Made by a program: the position numbers and the translations under genes. Positions 24,631-33,402 of a stretch of 64,000 bases of DNA are shown piece after piece (position 1 is the first letter of the stretch; the number at the start of each line of letters is the position of its first letter). The notes under the pieces are model-generated. The model worked only from the letters and a program-made list of their open reading frames with translations. It was not told the origin of the DNA and did no database searches. Location: contig NZ_RBCJ01000004.1 of assembly GCF_003626755.1 (NCBI RefSeq), positions 248,001 to 312,000 on the forward strand, read 5' to 3'. The DNA is from Ulvibacterium marinum. GTDB lineage: Bacteria; Bacteroidota; Bacteroidia; Flavobacteriales; Flavobacteriaceae.

Positions 24631-25365
24631 ATGAAACTTATATACATAGTATGCGGACTAGTTTTTGGTACAATGGTCTGTAAAGGTCAGGTGATGAACG
24701 AATCTGCTGAATTCAAGGATTCGGAAAACCTGATGATCCAAAGTGCATCCGTTCTGCATGACACCGAATTGCAGCAATTGATATTTACGATAACGGTAAA
24801 GGGCCTTGCCGGGGTCAGTGTTCCTGAAAAAGTAGGTCAGATGGACGGCGCTCCGGTTTTAGGGTATGTCTTTCCGACCAACCTCTCCTCTACGGACGTT
24901 GGATTTTCCCAAACGGATGGCATTGTAGCATTGGCGTTGACCTCCCATCCCGATTTTGATGATACGCCTCTTTGGGATGAAAATGCAAATGCCATTTATG
25001 ATGACGATGGGGTGGTTTGGCATCCCCATTGGGTCATCTTAAAGGAAGATAAGCGTGTCACCGGTGGATTGAGTGTAAAACAGTTCCAGAAGGAAGATCC
25101 AAAGGTAAAACTGCCTCCTACCAATCCGGGTATGCCCATGTATATGGATTCCCCGGGTTTTCCTGTAATTACCAAAGGAAAAACCATAAAAGTGGTTGTT
25201 CCCCTTTACCGGATGAACCACCGTAAACAATTTAATTATGATGCGGTTACTGCATATATGCAGGTCAATACCTCAAAGATGGATGCTCCCTTGTTAGGTG
25301 TGTATTCCGTATACAGTATAGCTTCGGGAGACCTATCCTTGCCCTATACAGTATCCAACAACTAG
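24631..25365 (+). CDS. Secreted protein of unknown function in the MarR-linked cluster
   Basis: 244 residues with a signal peptide (to about residue 20, ending CKGQ). The mature protein is beta-rich and acidic, with His and Trp clusters (VVWHPHWVIL) that could bind a ligand or metal. No family name comes to mind. The palindrome directly upstream and the position between the glutaredoxin-like gene and the MarR gene suggest it belongs to the same regulon. Confidence 0.72.
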   Translation: MKLIYIVCGLVFGTMVCKGQVMNESAEFKDSENLMIQSASVLHDTELQQLIFTITVKGLAGVSVPEKVGQMDGAPVLGYVFPTNLSSTDVGFSQTDGIVALALTSHPDFDDTPLWDENANAIYDDDGVVWHPHWVILKEDKRVTGGLSVKQFQKEDPKVKLPPTNPGMPMYMDSPGFPVITKGKTIKVVVPLYRMNHRKQFNYDAVTAYMQVNTSKMDAPLLGVYSVYSIASGDLSLPYTVSNN

Positions 25366-25381
25366 TTTTTGCCCCAGGTAG

Positions 25382-25413
25382 TTAGGTAAACTAATTTCTT
25401 GGGGCTATTTTTG
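25382..25413 (+). promoter_or_regulatory. Operator 3 (TTAGGTAAACTAA) and -7 box of the MarR gene
   Basis: The 13-mer at 25382-25394 has half-sites TTAG and CTAA like operators 1 and 2. TATTTTTG at 25406-25413 is a perfect -7 box and ends four bases before the ATG at 25418, so the transcript would be nearly leaderless. The layout suggests autorepression. Confidence 0.65.
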
Positions 25414-25417
25414 TTTC

Positions 25418-26017
25418 ATGGAGACTTTTGACCCAGAATACCAAAACCAAAATATTGAGGGCAAGATCGTGGTTGCCCTGGAGCGTATTTCCGAGGCCTT
25501 CAAAGTCTTACTTTGGCAAAAAGGCAAGGAAAATCAGCTTACACCCATCCAATTGCAAATCTTGTTGTTTGTCAATTTCCATTTACCTGAGAAGTGCAAG
25601 GTCAATTATTTGGCCAAAGAATTCAATGTAACCAAGGCTACAATTAGTGAATCCATACGGCTATTGTTGAAAAAGGATCTCATTCTTAAAGAGACCGACC
25701 CTTCCGATACCCGAAGTTACTTTATCTACCTTACCGAAAAAGGAAAGGCCACAGTGCTAAGGACAAGTTCTTTTGCCCAGGCCATTGAAAAACCTATCCA
25801 CTCCTTCTCCGAGGATCAAAAAAAGATACTATTCCAAAGCCTATTACAACTTATCGAAAAACTGAATAAAGCGGACGTCGTCAATGTGCAGCGTATGTGT
25901 ACCTCCTGTCGCTTTTATGAATCCGGATCGGAAAACGATTATTGCAGATTGCTGGAAGAGAAGCTCTACCAAACGGATTTACGCATCGATTGTCCCGAAC
26001 ATCAAACGGTATTGTAG
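25418..26017 (+). CDS. MarR-family transcriptional regulator with C-terminal cysteine cluster
   Basis: 199 residues. A MarR-type winged helix covers about 15-150, with a recognition helix around NVTKATISESIRLL (70-83) and a wing with DPSDTRSYFIYLT (94-106). The C-terminal extension is not part of a standard MarR: it holds CTSC (161, 164), YC (176) and CPEH (192), four cysteines spaced as in a Zn or Fe-S site. This could let the protein sense metal or redox state. It is preceded by a copy of the palindrome found before the two genes upstream, so it probably represses itself and them. Confidence 0.85.
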   Translation: METFDPEYQNQNIEGKIVVALERISEAFKVLLWQKGKENQLTPIQLQILLFVNFHLPEKCKVNYLAKEFNVTKATISESIRLLLKKDLILKETDPSDTRSYFIYLTEKGKATVLRTSSFAQAIEKPIHSFSEDQKKILFQSLLQLIEKLNKADVVNVQRMCTSCRFYESGSENDYCRLLEEKLYQTDLRIDCPEHQTVL

Positions 26018-26066
26018 CTTTTCATGTAATCCGTTCCCTAAATTTAGGTAAACCCCTAAAAACTTG

Positions 26067-27392
26067 TTAACCCATTAGAAAGGGTTGACCCGTACTTTCC
26101 AATACGGCGAACCAAAATTCCCCCTCCAAGTCTATTTTCTTACGTCTACTGGTGACTTCGGATATGGGCAAATACACGAATTTATTGTTCAACCTACCCA
26201 CAACGAATTTCGTCTTTCCCGCCATTGCCCCATGAATGGCGTAATGGGCCAACCTGCTACAAAAAATACTGTCGCCTGCATTGGCCGGGGCACTACGGAT
26301 AATATAACTGGGATCTATATATTTAATGGTGACCTGCTTATCCATGGTCTTGAAATAGTTTCCTATTTCCGATTTTAGGAACGGGCCTATATCCTTGTGT
26401 TTTACATTGCCCGAGGCGTCCTTGGTTTCCGCACCATCCTCCGCAAAGAGATGTTGACCCGCACCTTCGGCTACCACAATGACCGCGTGATGTTTTGTCT
26501 CCAACCGATCTCTAAGGCTTTCCAAAAAACCGTTTTCACCATGTAATTGGAATTCCATTTCCGGCACCAGGACAAAATTTACCACGGGCATGGACATGGC
26601 GGCACAGGCCGCAATAAAACCGCTATCCCTTCCCATTAATTTTACGATCGAAACCCCGTTGTAAGCGCCCGTGGCTTCATTATGGGCATCCCGAATAATG
26701 GGACTGGCCATGTCAAAAGCCGTTTCAAACCCAAAGGATTTGTCTATTAAATTAATGTCATTGTCAATGGTCTTGGGAATGCCGACTACTGAAATTTTTA
26801 GACCTCGTTTTTGAATTTCCTCACCTATGGCATTGGCCCCTTTTAAAGTTCCGTCACCGCCAATGGCAAAAAGCATATCCACCTGATTATCTTCCAGGGT
26901 ATCCACCATATCGGAAACACTCTGGCCCCCTCGTGATGAGCCCAAAACCGTACCCCCGAACTCATGAATGTCCTTTACAACATCGGGCGTCAAATGCTTT
27001 AGTTTATGTCCATAGGAAGGAATAAGCCCTTCGTAACCATAAGGTATGCCCAATATGTTCTTTACCCCATAAAAGTAATAGAGCCCCATGACCAAGCTAC
27101 GGATAACGTTATTGATACCGGGACATAGTCCTCCACAGGTAACGATGGCAGCCGTGGTTTTTGGAGGATCGAACAATAACTTTTCCCGAGGACCGGCCTT
27201 CTGCAGGCAAAGGGGTTCATCATTTTCGGTCACACATCTATTAAATTCGCTTAGGGAAATGTTATAGAGCAGTCGATCTTTGTCCTGGACAAAATTAAAA
27301 ACTTTATCACCCTTTGTCTTACTCAAATGAAGTGGGGAGGGGAAAGTTGCCGTTCCCAAGTTTTCAATATCAAATTTTTTAGTGGAAGCCAT
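26067..27392 (-). CDS. 6-phosphofructokinase (long, plant/trypanosome-like type)
   Basis: 441 residues; phosphorylates fructose 6-phosphate in glycolysis. GGDGT (178-182) has Gly where PPi-dependent enzymes have Asp, pointing to ATP. PKTIDND (206-212) has Lys where classical bacterial ATP enzymes have Gly. This combination is that of the long ATP-dependent enzymes of plants and trypanosomes. CGGLCPG and the Rossmann-type N-terminus are intact, with an N-terminal extension of about 75 residues. ATP versus PPi use is inferred. It is convergent with the MarR gene; the 50-base gap contains the palindrome CCTAAATTTAGG. Confidence 0.88.
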   Translation of the reverse strand: MASTKKFDIENLGTATFPSPLHLSKTKGDKVFNFVQDKDRLLYNISLSEFNRCVTENDEPLCLQKAGPREKLLFDPPKTTAAIVTCGGLCPGINNVIRSLVMGLYYFYGVKNILGIPYGYEGLIPSYGHKLKHLTPDVVKDIHEFGGTVLGSSRGGQSVSDMVDTLEDNQVDMLFAIGGDGTLKGANAIGEEIQKRGLKISVVGIPKTIDNDINLIDKSFGFETAFDMASPIIRDAHNEATGAYNGVSIVKLMGRDSGFIAACAAMSMPVVNFVLVPEMEFQLHGENGFLESLRDRLETKHHAVIVVAEGAGQHLFAEDGAETKDASGNVKHKDIGPFLKSEIGNYFKTMDKQVTIKYIDPSYIIRSAPANAGDSIFCSRLAHYAIHGAMAGKTKFVVGRLNNKFVYLPISEVTSRRKKIDLEGEFWFAVLESTGQPFLMG

Positions 27393-27527
27393 AAAAAGTC
27401 TCGCTTTACTAGCATTTAGGACGTTAAATTTAAGGCTAAATCCATGAGATAAACAATGAAATTTGGGTGAAATGCCAAATGTTCATAAACCTACCGTATC
27501 AAATAGCAATACACCAACAAATGAAGT

Positions 27528-27863
27528 CTATTTTTTTAATTCCAGTTTTTCCGCAAAGTAGTCGCAGAAATCTTTCATAGTGGCCGTCATTTTTTCATCC
27601 TGTGTCGCTTTCATAAAAGTATCCGACAAGGAAACCAAAGTTTGATGAAAAAAAATCTTCATCTCATCCACAGGCATATCCTTGGTCCAAAGATCAATCT
27701 TTAGCGATTCCTTATTCTTACTGTCCCAAACCGACAGTAACATAGCCTTGGCCTCCTCATTATGGATACCTCCATCCTGTGCCGACCAGGAGAGTTCCTC
27801 TGGAACCCGGTTTTCATCCAGCCCTACTTTTAGTGTAATTTCCGAAGTGTGGAGTTTAGGCAT
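27528..27863 (-). CDS. gldC: Gliding motility protein GldC
   Basis: 111-residue soluble protein matching GldC of Flavobacterium johnsoniae in length and in features such as the start MPKLHTSEITLKVGLDENRVPE and the W-S-A-QDGG-I motif. GldC is needed with GldB for gliding and type IX secretion, but its biochemical role is unclear. It follows gldB after two bases, the standard gldBC order. Confidence 0.93.
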   Translation of the reverse strand: MPKLHTSEITLKVGLDENRVPEELSWSAQDGGIHNEEAKAMLLSVWDSKNKESLKIDLWTKDMPVDEMKIFFHQTLVSLSDTFMKATQDEKMTATMKDFCDYFAEKLELKK

Positions 27864-27865
27864 AA

Positions 27866-28864
27866 TTATTTTTTGGGTTTGTAGTTACTTTTTTTGAATA
27901 TTTCCTCAGCTGGCAAACTGAGCATCTGTTGTAGGGAAACCTCGTTCCGTTCCATAAAGGCCCGTACAATCTGCCAACCCAAATAGCGGCCTATACGTCC
28001 CGGGGACTCATTGTCCAATTCCAACCCGAACTTGGAGAAAGGCGCGGAATCCAGAAAACGTAGGCCTAGTTTATTATCCGTGGCATAGAGCAACTCACGT
28101 TCAATAAAATAGCGCCACATGGGCTCTTCGTTAAGATGTGCCCAGTCCAATTCTTCTTGGGAATAGCCAATGCGCTGGGCCTCCGATAAAAATGGAATCA
28201 GCCTGTCCTTTACATATAATTCCTTCCCATAATAGACCACTTGGGCCAAAAAGGTCCGGTCATCCGGCCTGGGCACCACTCGCTTTGCAAAAGCACTGGC
28301 TACATCACTTACCAAATACTTTTTATCCATACCCGCTGAAATGTAGTTGGATATGCGCTCGTAGAACTTATGTCCTGGGCCCAGGTAGTTATCGAGTCCT
28401 AATAAAAGCAAGCTATCTGTAAGAATGACACGGTTCTCGTAATCCACGTCGGACGTAACCGTAACGATTTTAGGAATATTGAACCGGGGAAAATAATATT
28501 TAATATGTTTAAAGAGTAGTTCTAAATCGGCTTCTTCTTGTTCGAAGTTGGAAAATTCATGGTCTACTTCCTCTAAAAGTTCTATTTGAATAGTATCCTT
28601 TAATTTAGCTACCCATACGCTATCCGAATATTGAGCAGGAAAGAGATAGGGATATGTCTTTTTGAGCAGTGGCAAATCCGATGGTTCCGCCTTGGCAAAT
28701 TCTTGGTCAAAACGGGAGATTTCTAAATTTAGGTCTATTTTATTGACCGCCTCCGTGATTTTTGCATTGTCATTACAGCCTAAAAGAAGGGAAGAAATTA
28801 AGAAAAGGGTAAAAATGTACTTTCCCATATGAAGTAATCCTGTTTCCATTTTCTTTTTAGACAT
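27866..28864 (-). CDS. gldB: Gliding motility lipoprotein GldB
   Basis: 332 residues from the ATG at 28864, with alternative ATGs at 28849 and 28828. The lipobox LLLGC places the acylated Cys at residue 30 (18 from the last ATG). The body contains the GldB-type segment EISRFDQEFA and YPYLFPAQ. GldB is an essential gliding lipoprotein of the cell envelope. The -7 box at 28886-28893 allows any of the three starts. It is transcribed divergently from nadE, with gldC downstream. Confidence 0.93.
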   Translation of the reverse strand: MSKKKMETGLLHMGKYIFTLFLISSLLLGCNDNAKITEAVNKIDLNLEISRFDQEFAKAEPSDLPLLKKTYPYLFPAQYSDSVWVAKLKDTIQIELLEEVDHEFSNFEQEEADLELLFKHIKYYFPRFNIPKIVTVTSDVDYENRVILTDSLLLLGLDNYLGPGHKFYERISNYISAGMDKKYLVSDVASAFAKRVVPRPDDRTFLAQVVYYGKELYVKDRLIPFLSEAQRIGYSQEELDWAHLNEEPMWRYFIERELLYATDNKLGLRFLDSAPFSKFGLELDNESPGRIGRYLGWQIVRAFMERNEVSLQQMLSLPAEEIFKKSNYKPKK

Positions 28865-28885
28865 CTAGGCTTTATTTTTATCGGG

Positions 28886-28893
28886 CAAAGTTA
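28886..28893 (-). promoter_or_regulatory. gldBC promoter -7 element (TAACTTTG)
   Basis: Exact TAnnTTTG on the minus strand, 21 bases before the first gldB ATG, in the 53-base gap shared with nadE. No -33 box at the right distance. Confidence 0.5.
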
Positions 28894-28917
28894 ATCGTTT
28901 CGTTAATAAAGAACAGC

Positions 28918-29706
28918 ATGCAGACCGAAAAGGTAATAATCCATATTGTACAGTGGTTAAAGGATTATGCTACAAATGCCAAAATGAAGGGTTTTGTAAT
29001 TGGTGTATCTGGAGGTATAGACTCCGCCGTAACATCCACCTTATGTGCCAAAACAGGCCTAGATGTTTTATGTCTGGAAATGCCCATCCATCAATCCTCA
29101 AAACAGGTGAGCAGGGCAAACAACCATATTGACTGGTTGCAGGAGCATTATTCCAATGTGCAAAGACAACCGGTAAACCTTACGTTGGTATTCGATAGTC
29201 TTATTAAGGCACTTCCGGATGTGGCCGATGAAGAAAGTCGTTTTATGTCATTGGCCAATACCCGCGCACGCCTACGCATGACCACCTTATACTATTTTGC
29301 GGCCTTAAAGGGTTATTTGGTGGCAGGCACAGGTAATAAGGTTGAGGATTTTGGAGTAGGCTTCTATACCAAATATGGGGATGGTGGAGTGGATTTAAGT
29401 CCCATTGCTGATTTATTGAAAACGGAAGTCTATGAAATTGCAAATTACTTGGGCGTTAACGAGGAAATTATCCAAGCGGCCCCAACGGATGGCCTGTGGG
29501 GCGACAACAGAACTGATGAAGATCAAATAGGCGCTTCCTATCCAGAATTGGAATGGGCTATGAAAATGGATGATGAAGGAAAGGTAGTGACTGACTTTTC
29601 TGGCCGTGAAAAGGAAGTTTTTACTATATTTAAGAAATTAAACTCGGCCAATCAACATAAAATGAAGCCGATACCCGTATGTGATATTCCGGAAATGTTA
29701 AAATAA
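28918..29706 (+). CDS. nadE: NH3-dependent NAD+ synthase
   Basis: 262 residues; amidates nicotinic acid adenine dinucleotide to NAD with ATP and ammonia. The PP-loop SGGIDSA lies at 31-37. The protein lacks the N-terminal nitrilase-type glutaminase domain, so it should use free ammonia. GTGNKVEDFGVGF and the acidic DGLWGDNRTDEDQ are typical of NadE. It is divergent from gldB and followed by a response regulator after 172 bases. Confidence 0.95.
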   Translation: MQTEKVIIHIVQWLKDYATNAKMKGFVIGVSGGIDSAVTSTLCAKTGLDVLCLEMPIHQSSKQVSRANNHIDWLQEHYSNVQRQPVNLTLVFDSLIKALPDVADEESRFMSLANTRARLRMTTLYYFAALKGYLVAGTGNKVEDFGVGFYTKYGDGGVDLSPIADLLKTEVYEIANYLGVNEEIIQAAPTDGLWGDNRTDEDQIGASYPELEWAMKMDDEGKVVTDFSGREKEVFTIFKKLNSANQHKMKPIPVCDIPEMLK

Positions 29707-29878
29707 ACCACTCAACTAATAATCAAGTAGATAAATCGAATAATATTCAAAAAATAAGGCTTTTTAATAAAAAAAAACCATTTTTGTTTACGAATTCAGA
29801 TAATTAAACCTTACATTGCATGTCAGTTTTTTTGGACTTCTGCATATTTGGGTATATTTATAGACTAAAACTAGCGAA

Positions 29879-30508
29879 ATGATCAAAGTATTAATTGCTG
29901 ACAACCACCCTATCATTCGGATGGGTGTAAAACATGTATTGGAATCTGCCTCAGGTTTTGAGGTAGTTGAAGATGTTTCCACTACATCCGAGCTTTTTGA
30001 AAAACTGGAACGAATTACCCCTGATGTCGTTATGCTGGAAATGGATATTCCAGAAATAAACGGCATCGCTACCTTGCGAAGGATTAAGAAAGAGTATCCC
30101 GATGTGAAAGTGTTGATGTACAGCGGGCAGTCCGAAGACGTATACGCACTGAGTAGCATTAGGGCCGGTGCATTCGGTTATTTATCAAAAGCCTCGGATA
30201 TAGATTATATTATTTCCGCAGTGCGAAAAGTAAGCGAGGGGAATATGTTCATCACCAATGAACTTGCTCAAAGGCTGGCATTTGACGAAGGAACTCAAAG
30301 ACCAAGGAGGTTCTTTAGGAAACTTTCTACCCGAGAGGTGGAAGTTCTTAAACTATTGGCCAGCGGAAAACGAAATAAAGATGTTGCCATTGGCCTTAAC
30401 TTAAACGAAAAGACCGTAAGTACCTATAAGGCACGTTTAATGAAAAAGTTGAATGTGGATAACATGGTAGACCTTTTACAACAGGCCAAGGCTTTAGAAT
30501 TGTATTAG
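29879..30508 (+). CDS. NarL/LuxR-type response regulator with Glu at the phosphoacceptor site
   Basis: 209 residues: receiver domain (1-120) and LuxR-type helix-turn-helix (about 145-205, LSTREVEVLKLLASGKRNKDVA). The conserved receiver residues Asp8, Ser82 and Lys104 are present, but the phosphorylatable Asp is replaced by Glu54 in VMLEMDIPEING. Glu often mimics a phosphorylated Asp, so the protein may be constitutively active or controlled without a kinase. No histidine kinase gene is adjacent. An imperfect promoter (TTTG, about 18 bases, TATATTTA) precedes the ATG. A strong terminator follows. Confidence 0.9.
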   Translation: MIKVLIADNHPIIRMGVKHVLESASGFEVVEDVSTTSELFEKLERITPDVVMLEMDIPEINGIATLRRIKKEYPDVKVLMYSGQSEDVYALSSIRAGAFGYLSKASDIDYIISAVRKVSEGNMFITNELAQRLAFDEGTQRPRRFFRKLSTREVEVLKLLASGKRNKDVAIGLNLNEKTVSTYKARLMKKLNVDNMVDLLQQAKALELY

Positions 30509-30528
30509 AGAGCGGTAAACATCTATAA

Positions 30529-30570
30529 CAGAGGCCCCAAAAGGAAAACTTTTGGGGCCTCTGTTTTTTT
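30529..30570 (+). terminator. Strong intrinsic terminator between the response regulator gene and dnaG
   Basis: A perfect 15-bp stem (CAGAGGCCCCAAAAG, loop GAAAA, CTTTTGGGGCCTCTG) is followed by seven T. It terminates the plus-strand response regulator transcript. Its T-run touches the stop codon of dnaG on the other strand. Confidence 0.93.
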
Positions 30571-32548
30571 ATGATAGTACCCGATTCAATTTTTTATTCA
30601 GCAATTTGTTCAATTGCAGGTAGTTCATAATTTCCTCCAAGGTCTCATTATTGTTACCGTTATTTTCATGGGTATTGTTCTGAAGGGCCTCCATCCGTTT
30701 TTTGATCAAATAACATCGTAAGGTCAAAATGGTCTCGCTGACCAATTGGCCCACTCCGGTCTTTTTATCCTTAGGGTAGATGTCCTTTCGCTCCCAATTA
30801 TGTAGGGCGTACTTTTCCTCTTCCATGAGTATGGATGAAATCTCTTCTACCATTTTCTGATCAAGATCCGAGATAAAAGTACGTATTGAAAAATCCTCAT
30901 TTTCATTTAACTGTTCTATCAATTTGTAGTAGATGTTTCGAAACTGTTCGTTGGTGAGTTCTATTTCATCTTCCTGAAGGTCCAAATAAATCTTTTCATA
31001 GACCTTGGCCTCCAAGGACTCCGGTTCCAATATCAAATCGCCCTCCTCGTTTTCCTTTAGGACCAAATCCTCAAACTCTTGCTGGTCGTTCCCATACAGC
31101 AAAAGCATTTCAATAATCTTCCGTTCCAACTCATATTGTACATCTACCTTTTCAACCGTAACCTGATTTTTTACAACATCAAAGGCCTTTTGTTCCGGTT
31201 TGGCCTTTTTTGCGGCATCAGCCACCTCTTTTTTACCGATTTGGGCCAACGTACTGAACAGAACGTTCTCGGAAACGTTCATAATCTGGGCGCATTCCTG
31301 AATATAGATCTCCCGTTTTATGGCATCAGGGATCTTTGCTATGCTATTGACAATATCCCGAACCGTCTCTGCCCTTTTTATGGGATCATTGGAAGCTTCT
31401 TCGGCCAATAAATTTGCCTTAAATTGAATGAAGTCCTTGGCGTTTTCCTGCAAGTATTGCAAGACCTCCTCCAACTCATTGTTCTTAGCAAAACTATCTG
31501 GATCTTCACCCTCCGGAAAGGTACAGATCTTTACATTCATACCCTGCTCCAAAATCAAATCGATACCGCGTAGGGAAGCTCTTAATCCCGCGGCATCCCC
31601 ATCGAACAGAACAGTGATGTTTTTGGTGAGCCGATTGATCAAACGGATCTGTTCCGGAGTAAGGGCGGTACCACTAGAGGACACCACATTGCGAATGCCC
31701 CTTTGATAAAACTGAATAACATCTGTATAGCCCTCTACCAGATAGCAATTATCTTCTTTGGCGATGGCTTGTTTGGCGAAGTAAATGCCATAAAGCACTT
31801 TGCTCTTATGATAAATTTCACTTTCGGGCGAGTTTAAGTATTTGGCCGCTTTTTTATCATTGGTTAAAATACGCCCCCCAAAACCAAGAACTCGCCCACT
31901 CATGGAATGGATTGGGAACATGACCCGTCCCTTAAATCGATCAAATTTTTTGGGAGTATTAGGGTTTTGGGCATCTTCTTTAACAATGGTCAATCCGGTC
32001 TTTTCCAAATACCCCAACTTATACCCATTTTCAAGGGCAGCTTTGGTAAATCCGTCCCATTGATCCAGACAATAGCCCAAACAGAATTTTTTAATAGTCT
32101 CATCGGTAAAGCCACGTTCCTTGAAATAGCTTAGCCCTATAGCCTTGCCCAATTCCGATTCCCAGAGCATTTCCGAAAAGTGTTTCTGGGCAAATTCGGA
32201 AACCAGATACATGCTTTCACGTTCATTGGCCTCTGCCTTCTGTTCGTCTGTGCGCTCGGTTTCCTCTACTTCGATATTGTATTTTTTGGCCAAGTATTTT
32301 ATGGCCTCAGGATAGGTAAAATGCTCGTGTTCCATTAAAAAGGCCACAACATTGCCTCCCTTACCGCTGCTAAAGTCTTTCCAAATCTGTTTTACCGGTG
32401 AAACCATAAAGCTCGGAGTACGCTCATCGGTAAAGGGACTCAGTCCTTTGAAGTTGGAGCCCGACTTCTTTAACTGCACAAAATCACCGATGACCTCTTC
32501 CAAACGGGCGGTCTCGTATACTTGGTCTATGGTAGATTTTGAAATCAA
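30569..32548 (-). CDS. dnaG: DNA primase DnaG with degenerate zinc-binding domain
   Basis: 659 residues; makes RNA primers for replication. The TOPRIM core is intact (EGYTDVIQF, then VLFDGDAAGLRAS), as is the RNA-polymerase domain before it. In the N-terminal CHC2 region the fold sequence is recognisable (GLSPFTDERTPSFMVSP), but all four zinc ligands are replaced: Ser37, Thr40, Asp58 and Ser61 stand where E. coli has Cys, His, Cys, Cys. The C-terminal helicase-binding part is divergent, as in other Bacteroidota. A -7 box lies 21 bases upstream. Confidence 0.95.
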   Translation of the reverse strand: MISKSTIDQVYETARLEEVIGDFVQLKKSGSNFKGLSPFTDERTPSFMVSPVKQIWKDFSSGKGGNVVAFLMEHEHFTYPEAIKYLAKKYNIEVEETERTDEQKAEANERESMYLVSEFAQKHFSEMLWESELGKAIGLSYFKERGFTDETIKKFCLGYCLDQWDGFTKAALENGYKLGYLEKTGLTIVKEDAQNPNTPKKFDRFKGRVMFPIHSMSGRVLGFGGRILTNDKKAAKYLNSPESEIYHKSKVLYGIYFAKQAIAKEDNCYLVEGYTDVIQFYQRGIRNVVSSSGTALTPEQIRLINRLTKNITVLFDGDAAGLRASLRGIDLILEQGMNVKICTFPEGEDPDSFAKNNELEEVLQYLQENAKDFIQFKANLLAEEASNDPIKRAETVRDIVNSIAKIPDAIKREIYIQECAQIMNVSENVLFSTLAQIGKKEVADAAKKAKPEQKAFDVVKNQVTVEKVDVQYELERKIIEMLLLYGNDQQEFEDLVLKENEEGDLILEPESLEAKVYEKIYLDLQEDEIELTNEQFRNIYYKLIEQLNENEDFSIRTFISDLDQKMVEEISSILMEEEKYALHNWERKDIYPKDKKTGVGQLVSETILTLRCYLIKKRMEALQNNTHENNGNNNETLEEIMNYLQLNKLLNKKLNRVLS

Positions 32549-32568
32549 GGCAAAATAAGTCTAGCAGG

Positions 32569-32576
32569 CAAATATA
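32569..32576 (-). promoter_or_regulatory. dnaG promoter -7 element (TATATTTG)
   Basis: Exact TAnnTTTG on the minus strand, 20 bases before the dnaG ATG. No -33 box at canonical spacing. Confidence 0.5.
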
Positions 32577-32627
32577 GCCCGTATCCATAAATATAAGCTA
32601 AAATGTAGCTTTATAAAAGTCGACCTT

Positions 32628-33329
32628 TTATTTGCCCTGTGGAACTTTAGCCACCTGCATTCCCACAGTCAAAAGCCATAGGCAAATACCAATTTCCCCA
32701 ATGGCAGAAGGAAGACCTACAATTGTAGCCCCCAAAGTATCTCCATAACTTTCACAAAGAAAATAACCCAAAAAATCAATGAGATATCCGAAGCAGCCCA
32801 ACATCAACATGATTCCCAAAAATTTCGGAAGAAATCCTGATTGGTACACCAAATACCCAAAGGGAAACAACCATAGTCCCCAAAATATGTGGGCCACCAA
32901 ATCTCCATTGTTACTGGATTTTAGAAGTAGCATTACTTTTGCATATAGCTCGTCCGAATTAAAAGCCTTCAAGGATTCCGGATCATGAATCAAAGTAAGT
33001 ACATCTATTTTGTACGCTATACTAATATATGAAATGGGCACGCTGACAAGGGCTAGGACCACCATTAGCACTGCATGATTTTTGTTGACCTCCTGAAACA
33101 ATTTGTACAAAGTCAGCGGTAGGAATATAAAACATGTAAAGCATACCAAACCACTTAGTATCCCCAATCGGAAAAGGTTTTCTGAGGCCTTGATATTTTC
33201 AACGGTCCTCCCTGCATTGTCCCAAACAATAAGTTCCGAGGGTACATAAAGTAAACTAAACATGCCGCTTAATATGAGAACGAGGTAAAATGCCCCGGCA
33301 ATTCTTGCCGTTTTTTTAGTAGATTCCAT
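32628..33329 (-). CDS. DUF4386 family membrane protein
   Basis: 233 residues with about six hydrophobic segments in the inner membrane. The start, ARIAGAFYLVLILSGMFSLLYVP, and the segments SGLVCFTCFIFLPLTLYKLF and HIFWGLWLFPFGYLVYQSGFLPK fit the DUF4386 family. No function is known. It stands alone between dnaG and a divergent zinc-ribbon gene. Confidence 0.85.
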   Translation of the reverse strand: MESTKKTARIAGAFYLVLILSGMFSLLYVPSELIVWDNAGRTVENIKASENLFRLGILSGLVCFTCFIFLPLTLYKLFQEVNKNHAVLMVVLALVSVPISYISIAYKIDVLTLIHDPESLKAFNSDELYAKVMLLLKSSNNGDLVAHIFWGLWLFPFGYLVYQSGFLPKFLGIMLMLGCFGYLIDFLGYFLCESYGDTLGATIVGLPSAIGEIGICLWLLTVGMQVAKVPQGK

Positions 33330-33402
33330 TTGCCACTATTTTTATTTACTTGCTAAATCAATTTGTTATTCTTCCAATATCTTTGTTGAAGATTCTTGTG
33401 TT

